DNA of 64,000 nt from contig NC_135219.1 of assembly GCF_052324685.1 (NCBI RefSeq), forward strand, positions 22,661,316-22,725,315. The letters run 5' to 3'. The notes beneath the pieces are model-generated. The model made no database searches. It had not been told where the DNA came from and was given only the letters and a program-made list of their open reading frames with translations. The DNA is from Brachyhypopomus gauderio (taxonomy: Eukaryota; Chordata; Actinopteri; Gymnotiformes; Hypopomidae). This document shows positions 22,252 to 35,000 of the stretch, one piece after another (positions within the stretch are counted from its first letter, which is position 1; each line of letters begins with the position of its first letter). A program made the translations under genes and the position numbers.

Positions 22252-22527
22252 CAGGGCTCTCAAGTTTTGAATTCTTTTCAGAGTGTGAGAGTGGGTGGCG
22301 AACGTAAGTTGTTGAGCGGGGCGGGGGGGGGGGGGGGGGGGGTGGTGAACATTGTTGTTGTATTTCGCGATCGATCGCCAGTGGAGGGCGACATATATAT
22401 ATGGATCAGAGGTAAATAAACTAGATTTTTTTTTTCGCCGTGTGAAATCTGAAGTGTGGCGTGAGAGCGTGTGAAGACGGTAAGATGCGTATGTCACACG
22501 CTCAATGCGTGAGACTTGAGAACACTG
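22252..22527. mobile_element. TIR transposon 'CAGGGTTG' family, short inverted copy
   Basis: Ends CAGGGCTCTCAAG and CTTGAGAACACTG, flanked by ttatact (22,245-22,251 and 22,528-22,534). It reads as the reverse of 15,898-17,120 without the nested hAT, and contains a poly-G tract at about 22,321-22,341 and gatcgatcg. Confidence 0.8.
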
Positions 22528-22924
22528 TTATACTCCTTTTTCAGTACAAATATATGTACTTGGAGCGCAAGGGAGACCCATCCAATATGGCGGCCACCTG
22601 TTACGTCAGCGCCAATAGGCGGTGTCAGTCCGTGAAGCGTCTATGTATATTATGTCTATGGCACCATCCACCACTGGACATACAAGCACACACACATTCA
22701 TGCACACACACTCACACAACTCTTTTTTTGAACATCAAGAGACACACACAGTCACACATGTACAAATGTATTGGCCTTCAAATGTACTTAAGTACTGAAA
22801 GTAAAAGTAAAGGCTCTAATATTTAGCACTATGAACTGCATGAAAAACGATGGTAAAACTAATCAGCTCTTAGGGCGCACTCACACGGGTCATTCACAGT
22901 AAAAAAAAAAGTGTCTCTTGGTCT

Positions 22925-23885
22925 CTGATGGGTTGGCCACCCCTTTTCATCATTTACCTCTTGCCCCTTGGCAATATATTTGGCTCATATAATATTGATT
23001 TACACTGCTACGCAGATGATACCAGCTCTACTTATCTGGTAAACCAGGCACCTGTTCCCACGCTCATCCCTTTCAAACTGTCTATCTGAAATAAAAACCT
23101 GTTTTGCATCTAATTTCCTAAAACTTATATAGTGATAAAACTGAAATGTTGCTCTGTGGTTCAAAATCTACAATATCTAAAGTTCACAGTTTCTCCATGC
23201 CAATTGAGTCTGGGTGTCATCCTAGATAGCACTTTATACTTTCACTCGCACATCAGTAATATAACCCAGTCTGCATATTTTCATCTGTGTAACATCAACC
23301 GTCTATGCCCCTCCCTCACCCCCCATACTGCATCTATACTTGTTCATAACCTTGTTACCTCCCGTATTGACTACTGCAATTCTCTCCTGTTTGGCCTTCT
23401 GTATAAGTCCCTCCATAAGATTCAGCTGGTTCAGAATACAGCTGCTCGTATTATTTCTAAAACTCCTTCATTCCAACACATTACAACAACTCCACTTCAA
23501 CAACTCCACTGGCTTCCTGTTAAATATAGAATACATTTCAAAATCTGTCTCTTTACATTCAAGGCCATCCATAATCTTGTCCCCCCATATCTGTCAAATC
23601 TTCTCAATATTGCATCTTCCTCCCTCTCGCTCAGATCCTCCTCTTCCACTCATCTCTCTGTGCCTCCTGCTCGTATGAGTACCATGGGAAGCAGCTTTCA
23701 GTCGCTCTGCTCCCAAACCCTGGAACTCCCTCCCACCTGACATCCATAAAAATTGATTCTCTTCCTCTTTTTAAATCTAGACTCAAAACTCACCTGTTCA
23801 AAATAGCCTATTCCCTGTGATTTACTTTATTGTCTATTGAGTGTTGTGAAAGGCGCTTTTAAATAAAATGTATTATTATTATTAT
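22925..23885 (+). mobile_element. L2-type LINE, 3' part
   Basis: Reads LFIIYLLPLGNIFG and IDLHCYADDTSSTYL (YADD box, 22,980-23,040). After frame breaks it continues [20 protein letters not shown] and [17 protein letters not shown], then [14 protein letters not shown] and [19 protein letters not shown], the usual C-terminal part of L2/CR1 ORF2. It ends in a (TTA)n tail at about 23,870. The 5' part is lost. Confidence 0.85.
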
Positions 23886-24116
23886 GATGTATACAATGCT
23901 AATATCGGAATTATTTTAATATACACAAAGAAGCGGTTTGCTGCGAGATATTGTTAGGTTTCTCATTAAATGGCTTCAATAATATCTAAATATAATCATG
24001 CTCTGGAGCTCTGTTCACTGAATTCCAAACACATGTTCCCATGAAGCTCAGCCAATCAGAATGAGCGCTCCAGGTCCTTCACTAACTCCGCCCCTCACTG
24101 TCTCTGCTCTTTGCAG

Positions 24117-24239
24117 GAGCTGGAGGAGAGCTTCCACATTAGCAGGATGGAGCAGATCGCCTTTGAATTCAATGTGCTGGTGTCTCTAGAGATGGTCCTC
24201 TACCTGCCCGAGAGCAGGTCACAACGCACTACCACCTGA
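24117..24239 (+). CDS. CABLES-like terminal exon (orphan)
   Basis: After a strong acceptor (ctctgctctttgcag) the frame reads ELEESFHISRMEQIAFEFNV and LVSLEMVLYLPES, then ends TGA after RSQRTTT. CABLES1/2 (CDK5/ABL substrate, cyclin-box-like) proteins end with a segment of the type LEE.F....ELIAFEFPVLVALE..LYLPE.QVLPHYRRL, as I recall them. Here 'gagagcag' replaces an expected 'gagcag': an AG duplication would explain why the final HY..L tail is out of frame. No other CABLES exon was found in the window; the nearest upstream 1 kb is L2. It may be a gene remnant, a captured exon, or the end of a gene with very long introns. Confidence 0.5.
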   Translation, partial: ELEESFHISRMEQIAFEFNVLVSLEMVLYLPESRSQRTTT

Positions 24240-24484
24240 GCCTTCCAGTCCCAGCCAGCCCAGCCAGAACTGACGCCCCCTTTGAGTGGGTGTGGTTTTG
24301 CAGACCGGCCTCAGGGAGGACTTCAGCACAACACTAAGTGCTTGTGGGTTAAATTGAACATTTGTTCTTGCTTTTTGTGTTTGTTTTTGGGTCTTATGCG
24401 AGGGTAATTAAATGACAGTAATATTAGCTAAAGCACTTAAATCAACTCCAAACACTCAAATAATAAGAGAGATTTCCTTAAACC

Positions 24485-24735
24485 TCTCTTTAAACATTAT
24501 CTGTAGAACCAGCCTGCGCACCACGGACTTGTGCTAACGGGCCACCCAATGGAGGATGGGTTCCCTTTTGAGTCTTGGTCCTCCCAAGGTTTCTTCCTAA
24601 TCCCCACCACCATAGGGAGTTTTTCCTTGCCACTGTCGCCTTGGCTTGCTCATTAGGGATCTGGACCCATACGATTGTAAAGCTGCTTTGTGACGTGTTG
24701 TGAAAGCTATATAAATAAATTTGACTTTGACTATA
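24485..24735 (+). repeat. L2/SINE-type 3' tail
   Basis: Contains 'ctcccaaggtttcttcctaa', 'gggagtttttccttgccact' and 'taaagctgctttgtgac...tataaataaatttgact', the widespread 3' tail of fish L2 LINEs and their SINE partners. Confidence 0.75.
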
Positions 24736-25149
24736 CAACAAAAATAACTTCTATGTTTAATTTACAGTAGAACTATAATCCACACACTGAAACAGCATAT
24801 ATAATTTACTATAGCTATAAATTATTATACATCTAAGCATTCCTGCTTTTAACCTATTAATGGTGATTATGTGTATAATTTTATGCAATGTATGTTTTTT
24901 TTTTAATAGTTTGTCACTTGTACTACATCACTGTCCCACTAGTGGGCAGTATTTGACAGGGAGCTGTGTTGAGACCAGAGACCGTATGTATATATATATA
25001 TATATATATACATATACTCTCAGAGGGCCTAAAAATATTCTTAAAACATAAATATATATAATATAATTTATCCAATTTTATTTAATCCACTTACAGTTTG
25101 ACAATCGACATCTAAACAATTAGAAAAATATAAGCAAATACATTATTCA
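24736..25149. other. AT-rich spacer with (TA)n
   Basis: No gene. A (TA)n microsatellite lies at about 24,988-25,012. Confidence 0.5.
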
Positions 25150-25245
25150 CCCGTGTCAATCCAGAATTAGACAGATGATGTAATGTGAATTATGGTGATT
25201 TATTTATTTATTTTTTCTCTAACCTTAAAATGATCCCTTTAAGGT

Positions 25246-25500
25246 CACGGGTCGGCAACCCGCGGCTCCGGAGCCGCATGCAGCTCTTTATCCCTCTGAT
25301 GCGGCTCAGCTTTTGAATAGAATTAATGAGTATTTAATTAACGTATATTATTTTTGAGACTTTAAAAAATGTTCGGGTGGAATTTCACAAATGTCCGGTA
25401 TTTACTTTCGCTTTGCTTGAGTGACATGTCATCGTCACTGAAATAAATTTCCAATTATTTTGCTTTTGTGGCTCAGAGTCAAAAAGGTTGCCGACCCCTG
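25246..25500. mobile_element. hAT-type MITE, copy C
   Basis: Same MITE as at 1,822-2,078 in reverse: CACGGGTCGGCAACC and GGTTGCCGACCCCTG, with flanks ctttaaggt and ctttaggt. Confidence 0.85.
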
Positions 25501-25741
25501 CTTTAGGTCATGCTAGTCTGTAAATATTGGCTGCAATGTTAAGGTACAGTGCAATATGATTAATTGTATAAAATGCTTTCACTTTTATATGTAAAATTGA
25601 CACAACACAATACAACATTATGTATTTCTTAACTTTTACTGTATTTGTAAAAAAAATTAATGAATACAATAGTAATACAATTGACAGAATAAATTGAAAT
25701 TGTTTTAATTGTTCATGAGTTCATGTCTTCATTATGATTTT

Positions 25742-28455
25742 CTATTGCTTGGTCATAGAGAGGTATTTTGGCATGTAAGTGTTAAAGAAAAACATGTCAC
25801 ACCTCCTTTTCACCTCTTCTAATACACTGCTATCTCTCTAAACTCACTGCACAAAGATATCATCATGGGCACAGATAACTAAATCACACCACTGCATACC
25901 AGTAATCAATAACTGGAATTGGATTTGCCAATAATAACAATGGCTCTCCTTCAATTTGTGTAGGCCTTGTGCCACTTTGAGGAATTTGCAGTCTACATAG
26001 CTTTGTGCATTTGGGCACTTAATTTCAACAAGCCCAAATGATGGACGCTCAAGTGTGTCATATACAAGTCCATCAGGTGATGCACCCAGCCAAGATGCAT
26101 CTGGATGAATCACTAGCCCACACTTGGTCAAGTTCAAGTTTTTCAGAACTGCATAGTCCTTTAAGGCCCGTTTCCATTTCAAGTCCTCTCTTCATGTGTG
26201 CTGTTTGTCGTGTCCCTCGGATTATCCTTTCTGCCAGGCTTTCTGCAGCACCTGGACCTCTAACGTGGCTCACCTCTCTGAAATGTGAGGCAGTCACTCT
26301 TTCTCTCCTAAGTGAATTCCACTCAGGTGTAGCACTTTGGGATCTTGTTGCCTCCTCAATAAGGTGTGACTGTGACAAGGTCACAGAAAGTGAGCTTAGG
26401 TGTAGCTGTTCTTGGTGTGTTGGCACAAATGAATATTCAGGTGGGCTTAGATGGTAACATTCTAGTGGCAGACTCGGGAATGGGGGTGCATCCTCATGTA
26501 TGACAACACTGTCAGATGGAGGTGGTGGTTGTTGATAGGACAGTACACTGCCAACTTGTACCTTCCCAAAGATGGAGTCCACAAGTGGCTTGTCAGGCGA
26601 GATGTTCATTGTGCAGATGAGTGGAAGAGAATCTGCTTTCATTCCAGCGTAGACTGGTCCAGGATTGAGGGTGGCCGGGTGTGGGAGCTCACCGCTGTAG
26701 CCCTTGAAAAGTGTACTTCTGAAATAAAAGAAGAGTGAATAACATTTATTTTTACACATTGTAATCTGTTCACCAGCACAACTGATTGTGAATCACATAT
26801 CACATGTCATCTGAAGTACAACGAGGCTAAATTAAATCTTGAAGAGAACAGGGTCTTATCAGATGATCAAAAGCATTCATTTTTTTTACCACACACTGTA
26901 ATCTGCCTATTAAATTTGGTACTACATACCTAACTCCACTGGCTGTAGTAGCACCTGGTTTTGGCTTTAGGACAACCATGGCATCCACGGGTCCAGGCTT
27001 CACCCCCTATTAATTTAAAAGATGGTGTTAGTAAAGTGACTGTGATACATTAACTAACATTAAATAATGAAATAAGACAAACCATTGTTGGTGGTTTATG
27101 CCACTTCTGTTCTGTCTGTGTGCATGAAAGGACAGGAGGGATCGACAGACATGCCAGATTCAGAATAATGAGCAGTCTGGAAAAGCAATGCAACCAAGTG
27201 TTTGCAGATTCCGCAACTAGCAACACAAGAGCAGTTGCTCTTAATGAGCACAACTGGCATTGAATCACGTAATGTCATCTGAAATACACAAGAGGCAATA
27301 TTTAATATCTTGAAAAGAAGACTTCAGCAATGTCAATAGGCGCAATATCTGTCCCATCATGTTGGTAGTGGTGAATGTCACTTGTCTATTGTCTCATGTA
27401 ACATTTGTGCTGTTTTGCATCACTCTTAAAACACTTGGCTATACTGTCTTTCTATTCTACAGTGTTGTGCATGGTTCAATTTACTAGTTCACTGAGCAAC
27501 TATAAACTAAATATATTTTAGATTTAAACTTCATTTTCACTCCAGATGAAATGCTTACACATAGGAGTGAAACAGGCCTACTTATATTTATATTATTTTG
27601 TTGTTTCCACCACCAACAACAGAACAGTGCAGGTTTTACTTCAACTGCTTCTTGAAGAGTGTTATCAGAATATGTTAATAGGTGTAAGTGTTGCAGCCAT
27701 ATGTTAATAAAGAAGTTAAGATGAAAGATTTGAAAGACAGATTGACAGATTTTAGAAAATGCAGTTTGAAGAATAGCTGAGGTGGACTATATTCTGCTTT
27801 TGAGTCATAGAGGTAGATAACAATAGCTCGAACTGTAAAATAAACTCCCATTTGTTTACTATAGGCAAAATAGACTGCTAATGATTCCCACTCAGCTACT
27901 CTGCATTTGGCTACCATTGTAAGCTTTGAAAACCAATGCCTATGGTTATCACAGCTTACGTGAAGTAAGAGCAAGGATAAAAGATTGAACTTGTGTTGAA
28001 CTCACTTTTGAACTTGTTCAACAGAACTTTGAACGTGACACTGAACAGAACTCGTGTCATTTTAACCAGTCCTACTCTCAGCTGGTGTGGCGTATCTGTT
28101 TTCTTCATAGATCTGTAGCAGTGAGCCCTCACTGTTATCTCGTTAGCCTTACTTTTGCCTGATACTTCCATCAGAAATACAAACATGTTTTAAAAAGGCA
28201 TTTCTAGTACTAGGACAGGTTGGTTCGTTACTAAAAACAACATCACTTCATTAGACTGCCACCTCAGGCTAGCTAGCTAACTAGCGTCGGCCACTTACCT
28301 TCAAAATTGCAGAGGTAGGATGAAACGTAGAACTTGAAACCCTTTTCAAGTTGACTCTGTGTCGTTGTACTTGATGCTCTGACAATACGACGCACATCGT
28401 TGACGGTAAATTTCGGGAACTCCAACAGGCACCTTGTGAATTTAGACTCGGCCAT
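25742..28455 (-). pseudogene. SWIM-YqaJ nuclease gene, copy C
   Basis: The most complete view of the gene. Exon 1 (28,455-28,299) encodes MAESKFTRCLLEFPKFTVND. A later exon encodes KANEITVRAHCYRSMKKTDT (28,150-28,080). A SWIM zinc-finger exon (27,278-27,100) reads CSCVASCGICKHLVALLF, a CxC...CxH pattern. Then come GVKPGPVDAMVVLKPKPG, STLFKGYSGELPHPATLN (26,720) and the YqaJ exon up to the stop at 25,742. Within the YqaJ domain 'aaacgggcc' replaces 'aaacagaggcc' of copy A, a 2-nt loss that shifts the frame near 26,170. All nuclease motifs remain readable across the two frames. Confidence 0.75.
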
Positions 28456-28610
28456 GACATCGACACTTCCGCATACCAACCGGAAATACGGTACCATCCT
28501 GACACCAACGAGGAAGTGGTACGTGCACCTAGGCCAATCAGGGCAAAACCAGTTTCAAATGACAGCAAAATTGACCAATCATATCTTCCCTCTTAGTGGG
28601 CGGGCTTAAC

Positions 28611-29054
28611 TGTATGATAATTTCTGCCCGCTGTGGCGACGCTAGCTGTCGTTAGCGTTATTATTTATTTATTATTTACTTTTTTGAACATATGCTACTC
28701 AACTTGTTTAACTCTGATTCCTTGTATTACCACTTGTGCCTTGTTTTTGTTTGTAAGCGATTATTGTAAATAAAGGTAAAAAAACAAAAAGGTTATTGTA
28801 GCAGCCTGGCTGAGTTGGTGTTTTGGTTAGAATAACAGGAAATTGTGATATCACGTGATACTCAACTTTGGAACGTTTGGTTTAGAATGTTTGGTTGGGA
28901 AGGTGGAATGTTTGGATTCAGTTTTGATGCTGAAAAGCTCAAAACAAGTCGCACGACATTTTGCTGAGAATTACAAACCTAAATAATCTAACAAATCTTT
29001 CTATTTTTTCTAGATCTTTCTCTCTTTCTATTCTTTCTATTTTTCAGGTGGAGA
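28611..29054. other. Upstream region of the TOGARAM-like gene
   Basis: No coding signal before the acceptor at 29,047. It has 'aaataaaggtaaaaaaacaaa' and AT-rich tracts. A 5' non-coding exon and promoter may lie here or further upstream; none could be fixed. Confidence 0.35.
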
Positions 29055-32000
29055 ATGAGTTTTTACCCCAGGACAACTGACCAGCCAAGGCCTGGACAGG
29101 AACAGAACCACTTCAAAGACACACCAGGTTTTACCACTCATGGTGAGAAAAATACATTTTCATATACTGTACATCATTTTATACTTCTATGTAAGACAGT
29201 ATATTAATTCTTATGAGTATGGATTTCCATAGGCTTATTCATAATAATTAAAAGTTAAATATACCCATTTATATAGTAGGTTTCTAAGGTTCAGAAAAAT
29301 AACATGTTTATTTATTCTAGTGATGACTGTCAAGCTCTTTATTTCATGTGTACAGGATAATGTAATTAATGGAGCATGGGTTATTTCTTTGATTTCTTTG
29401 ACTCAGCACAATTTTCATAAATCCCACCATGTTACATATATGTATTAACATTGTCCATGTGGCCATGGAAAAAGCAAATAAAAATATTTTTTTTTAAAAA
29501 AGAAACAGATTTCTAACATGACATCACATTCTTAAGCATTCTCCCCACATTCTAATGGCATCACATGGCACCATAGCCCTTGTTATAATCACTTGTTCAT
29601 TGGGAAACACTTACAAGGCATTTGAGCCTCACTGGGAGGCGTGCTGGGTTTCACTTTACCTGCTGTGGGATTTTCAGGTGTGCCCTACAACCCCCAAGCG
29701 ACAGTGATCCACACGGATCCCTGTGGACCAGCACCCTTCCCTCACAGAAGGACGGCGGGACCCTCAGATGTCGGCCATGTTAACATCCCTGTAGAAGGAC
29801 CACTCCACACTGGTACTGTGTAACACTGAAGATTACATGCGTATTCAACAAACCAAATAATCATGCATGATGAAGTAGAAAAAAACATTTATTACATTTG
29901 TTTGTAAGGACTGGCAGAGGTGCAGAACCATCAGCTTTCTGCACATGACCTGACCAGTAAAACATCAGTTTTATCAGAAAATATGACATCACATATTCTT
30001 CAACATTGTAATGAATTCACATGGCACTGTAGCCCTGTGATATGTTTGGTGTAGAGTAGAGCACTTTAGAGTGGGCACCTTGACGACCCACATACAGTGT
30101 GGGTGTACTGTGACACTCTTTATCTGCTAGGCGGTTGTGTTTAGTCTAAGGTGATAATGCTTCGAATCATTGTTATACCAGCATAGTATAATACTGATAA
30201 TACATGTATATGGATTACAGATGTCATTTTTCACTATTTTAGTACACCCCCAAACAATCTAAACAAAACATTGTCATGCTGCTTTGCTGGTTTCTGATAC
30301 CTCATCTGGACTGTCTAGCAGTGTCAAGCAGAGGCGAGATGTGCTAGCCATGAGCAGAGCTAGGAGGTACTGTAGTTTGGCTCTTCAGTATCTACCAGTA
30401 TCAGAATTAAAATAATTCTGAATTGTGCCAAAATAATTAAATTAGTGCTGTCAATTCCAGGTGCCGCGATTAAAAGTCCTCACCAGGATTTTGCTCTGGC
30501 TTCCTGGATTGTGTTGATTCCACTAATTTTACCTGAATTGCTAATTAGAAAATCTAGCAAGCTTGAGCAAAATCCTGGTGAGGACTTTTAATCGCGGCAC
30601 CTGGAATTAACAGCACTAAATTAAATTGAATCAAATTGTATTGAAATGTAAGATTTCATGATGCAATGAACTAAAAGAATCATAACTAAGCTAAACTAAA
30701 ACTGGGTCACACATATACTGAAGCTCTGATAAATGTCTTCCTGCTTCTGGGCTCACGGATGCCCTGCTTTCAGTTATTCAGTACTACTTCATTGTGCTGC
30801 CATTACATGAATTGTAGCAAGATGCATATGAGAAGTTGCCGTTCTCGGTCCATCTTGCTTGAATCATATTTCAGTGGCACTTTCAGATAAAGAAACATAT
30901 GCAACGTAGTACTAAGGCACTGAGAAATGTTATGGTGAGGTAATTTCTGCTAATGTCCTTATTCACCCATGCAGGTGAAGTTGGCTCCAGCAGGTTTTCC
31001 AAACTGCCTGTGCTCACTTCACGCACGAGAGTGACCAGGTCAGGACTGATGAGGCCTTCTCCGCCCACCATCACAATGTTGCCTCCACTCCCCAAACCTG
31101 CTGGCCGAGAGCCACTCCGTGCCTTCAGGCCTGCCAAAGGTGAGCTCACTCTTTTGCTCTCCTGGAAATGGCATCCAAACCATTTGTTGCAGCAACTACA
31201 ACAAAAAAAGTAAAAAAAAAAAAAAAGTATTAAAAAAGCAAAAACTGCTTTGAAAGCCCTATAGGGGAGACCGGGTATGGTTGTAACATGGGGAGAGTTG
31301 TAACACCATCAGTTCCACTGATCACGGATAAGATAGGAGTCATATGATCATTTCAGTATTTACCCAATTCCTCCCTGATCCCACATGGTGAATATCAAGG
31401 CTGTAAACAGGCACATGCCGATTCCATCGAGAAAAAACTGAATGTATTTCATGTTCCATTCTTTACTTTAGCTGTGATATGTTTGGTGTAGAGTAGAGCA
31501 CTTTAGAGTGGGCACCTTGACAGCCCACATACAGTGACACTCGTTATCTGCTAGGCGGTTGTGTTTAGTCTAAGGCAGGGGTCTCCAACCTTTTTGAGAC
31601 TGGGAGCTACTTCTTGGATACAAATTATTGCGGAGGGTTACCAGATTAGAACGCATCAATCGAACGAAAAGTTGGTTGGGGGGGGGGGTGGTGAGGCGAA
31701 CGAAAGTTGCGTGTAATAATAATAGTAGCAAAAACATGACGTGGCGACTCATGACGTGGGTGACCCCTGGTTTATTCAATATTGACGGCAGCCTAACTTT
31801 TTGATTGACAGCTAATTGAGCAATAGCAAACGAGAGAGAGTGTGTTATAGTGAATATATGTACATGCCGTTACTTGACAACGCGTTCGCGGAGTGATACA
31901 GAGAACGAGAATACCGTGCTGTTATCACACATATCTGCAGGGTTAGAACACTTCTCAACCAGTCGGATTGTGAACTAACTGTTGTATAATTGGCGAATAA

Positions 32001-35000
32001 TCATTTAGTGTTAGAAGGGGAGGGACAACTGTGAATTTTGATTGGACATGAATTTAAGTAGATTTCTCGATGGGACCAATTAGGTTTACAAATTTATATG
32101 TAATTCATTGGCCCTTTGGCGAGCTATTCGGAAAGGGGTGGCGAGCTACTGGTAGCTCGCGAGCGACGTGTTGGAGACCCCTGGTCTAAGGTTATAATGC
32201 TTCGAATCATTGTTATACCAGCATAGTATAATACTGATAATACATGTATATGGATTACAGATGTCATTTATCACTATTTTAGTACACCCCCAAACAATAT
32301 AAACAAAACATTGTCATGCTGCTTTGCTGGCTTCTGATACCTCATCTGGACTGCTGCCAAAGCATATATCTATTAATCTTTGTAATCTATGTAACATGGC
32401 TTCTTTAAGTATTGGGTATCACCTGGCCAGCGTTAAGCAGTGGTATGCAGCAGCAGTCTGTGTGATATAAGGAGTTTGTGCTTTGTACCTACTTCTGTTG
32501 GCAAGGACAATGTGAGCTTACAAGCAAGACTAGACTTGAATGTTTTATTGCAGTCAGTTGATTGTGCCAGCACCCTACTCCCCAGAATGCCAATCCCACA
32601 TGCCAAAATATCCATTATCATAATCTATTATTATTTAAAATGCAGTATGATCTGCAGGTCTTAATTTCATATGCTGGTCTGAAGATTGAACGTGTCCTCT
32701 ACAGTTCTGTCTGTGTTTCATGTCCAGGTTCAGTGGAGCCTCCCCAGCTCCACTCTCCAGGGTGGAGGAGAGAGAGAGTGGGGAGACTTCACCGGAGCAG
32801 CAGACATCTTCAACCCTTGCTCCCAGACATCTTCGAAGCAGCTAACCCCAGTGATGCTGGTAGAGGTGACTTATTGATGTTGGCTTTACTTTATATGTCA
32901 TTGAAATACCTGTACAAAATGTAGAATTTATAATGTTGCATCATTTGTTTTGTGTTAAAATATTGCTAAATACGATATTTGGGAACAAGGAGATCAGTTA
33001 GTCAGAAACTTCACTCAGGTGTCAAGTGAGCGGAGCTAAACTCATGAGCATGGATGCCCTTTCCCACGCAGGTTTGCCCAAATCCAGCCGCTTGCTACCT
33101 GGGAACCCCCCCGGGTATTTCCTACTGCCCTCCTACCCTCTGGCCACTCTTCCGGGAGTGCAGCGAGATACAAGCCCTCGGCGCAGAGACCCGGGCCCGT
33201 GGAGGGACAGTACTGGTGAGTGCATGGCTACGTTGCTAAGAACGTGCTAGGCACACACAGTGAGGCATGGCTGGTTATTTGGGTGCCCGCTTAAGTTAAG
33301 TTGGTCTTGCACTAAGCTTGTCTTGCACTTGTTCCCACGTCAGTGGTAAATTGATGAGCAGATCTAATTTTGTGGTCATATATTCTATATGAATTTAATT
33401 TTAACCAACAAATGTGCATATACGTAGATCATTTATAGTCACCACTTGTCAAATGTACAAAATACTTAAATTCAAATTTGATGATCTTCATCTGACATGG
33501 TTTCACTCAGTAATGGAACAGTGTCTAGCAGAGGCGAGATGTGCTAGCCATTAGCAGAGCTAGGCTAATGTATCTACCAGTATCAGAATTAAAATAATTC
33601 TGAATTGTGCCAAAATAATTAAATTGAATCAAATTGTATTGAAATGTAAGATTTCATGATGCAATAAACTAAAAGAATCACAACTAAGCTAAACTAAAAC
33701 TGGGTCACACATATACTGAAGCTCTGATAAATGTCTTCCTGCTTCTGGGCTCACGGATGCCCTGCTTTCAGTTATTCAGTAGCTACTACTTCATTGTGCT
33801 GCCATTACATGAATTGTAGCAAGATGCATATGAGAAGTTGCCGTTCTCGGTCCATCTTGCTTGAATCATATTTCAGTGGTACTTTCAGATAAAGAAACAT
33901 ATGCAACGTAGTACTAAGGCACTGAGAAATGTTATGGTGAGGTAATTTCTGCTAATGTCCTTATTCACCCATGCAGGTGAAGTTGGCTCCAGCAGGTGTT
34001 CTAAACTGCCTGTGCTCACTTCACGCACGAGAGGGACCTCGTCAGGACTGATGAGACCTTCTCCGCCCACCTCCCCAGTGGAAGCCCTGCAGGAGGAGAA
34101 GCCTGGCAGGAACCTCCACCTGGACCTCGCCCTCATACATGACCCAGATGAGGAGCCAGTGGACAAGGAGGAGGTCAGTAGGAACATATATCATGTTGTA
34201 CATAGTTGGAGTATCTCAGTCTCAGATGCATTAGTTTAACTAGTAAGTAAGTAAGTTTATTTATAAAGCACATTTTTTATGACGGAGTCAACCAAAGTGC
34301 TGTATAGAGGCTAAAAAGTACAATATATGCCCAACTCATAAAAAAAACATGTAGAATTTTACATAGCATAAAACATTTAAAATACATACAAATACACCAA
34401 CTGATTACACCAACTGATACAACATAACTGATAGATTTCTTTGGTTGCTGCCTGCAAATGTTACTCAAGTGTTGTACTTTCTGGATTTTAATGCATAAAC
34501 ACAGCATTGGTCCTAATATAAGCTGACAAACCTAACGTCTACATAATAAAGGCCCTGTAGCATCCCAGTATTAAATCTGACCATGCATGCGATATGCTTT
34601 GCTTAGGTGTCCAAATATGATGAGATGATGTTTCCTTCTGCTGATGCTACATTTGCGTTTATCTCAGTTGTTAAGGATATCAACATAGTCCTAGCACTAT
34701 GAGAGGGAGCATTGTCTGGTTGAGAGTATCCATCTCCCTATGGGTATATGGTGGCTGTGAATTAATAAATTAACCTAGTTAAGATATGAAGAGTTTGGTT
34801 CCAAAATGCTATATCCATTTTGATCAATTTGAGTAAAAATGTGTTTTCTTTAAGTGGTAGGCTGAAAACCACAGTTTTTTGTTTCAAACTATCAAATACC
34901 ATACTAAGGTTAAAAAAACACAAACGAATTAAATCAAGATTTTAATATTTAAAGATTTATTTTTAAAAAACAATTCATTTTTTCACAAAACGCAATAAAT

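Larger units (their letters stand above)
25150..28610 (-). mobile_element. ISL2EU-like two-gene transposon, inverted partial copy C
   Basis: On the minus strand it carries the whole YqaJ gene, its 3' UTR and the internal hAT MITE, but stops about 20 bp into the transposase side (the 'ctaattctggattg' point at 2,155 in copy A). The transposase gene is therefore missing. It lacks the foldback insert of copies A and B and so shows the uninterrupted nuclease gene. The 5' end agrees with copy B as far as 'ggcctaggtgcacg' (28,530 here, 56,852 in B). Confidence 0.8.
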
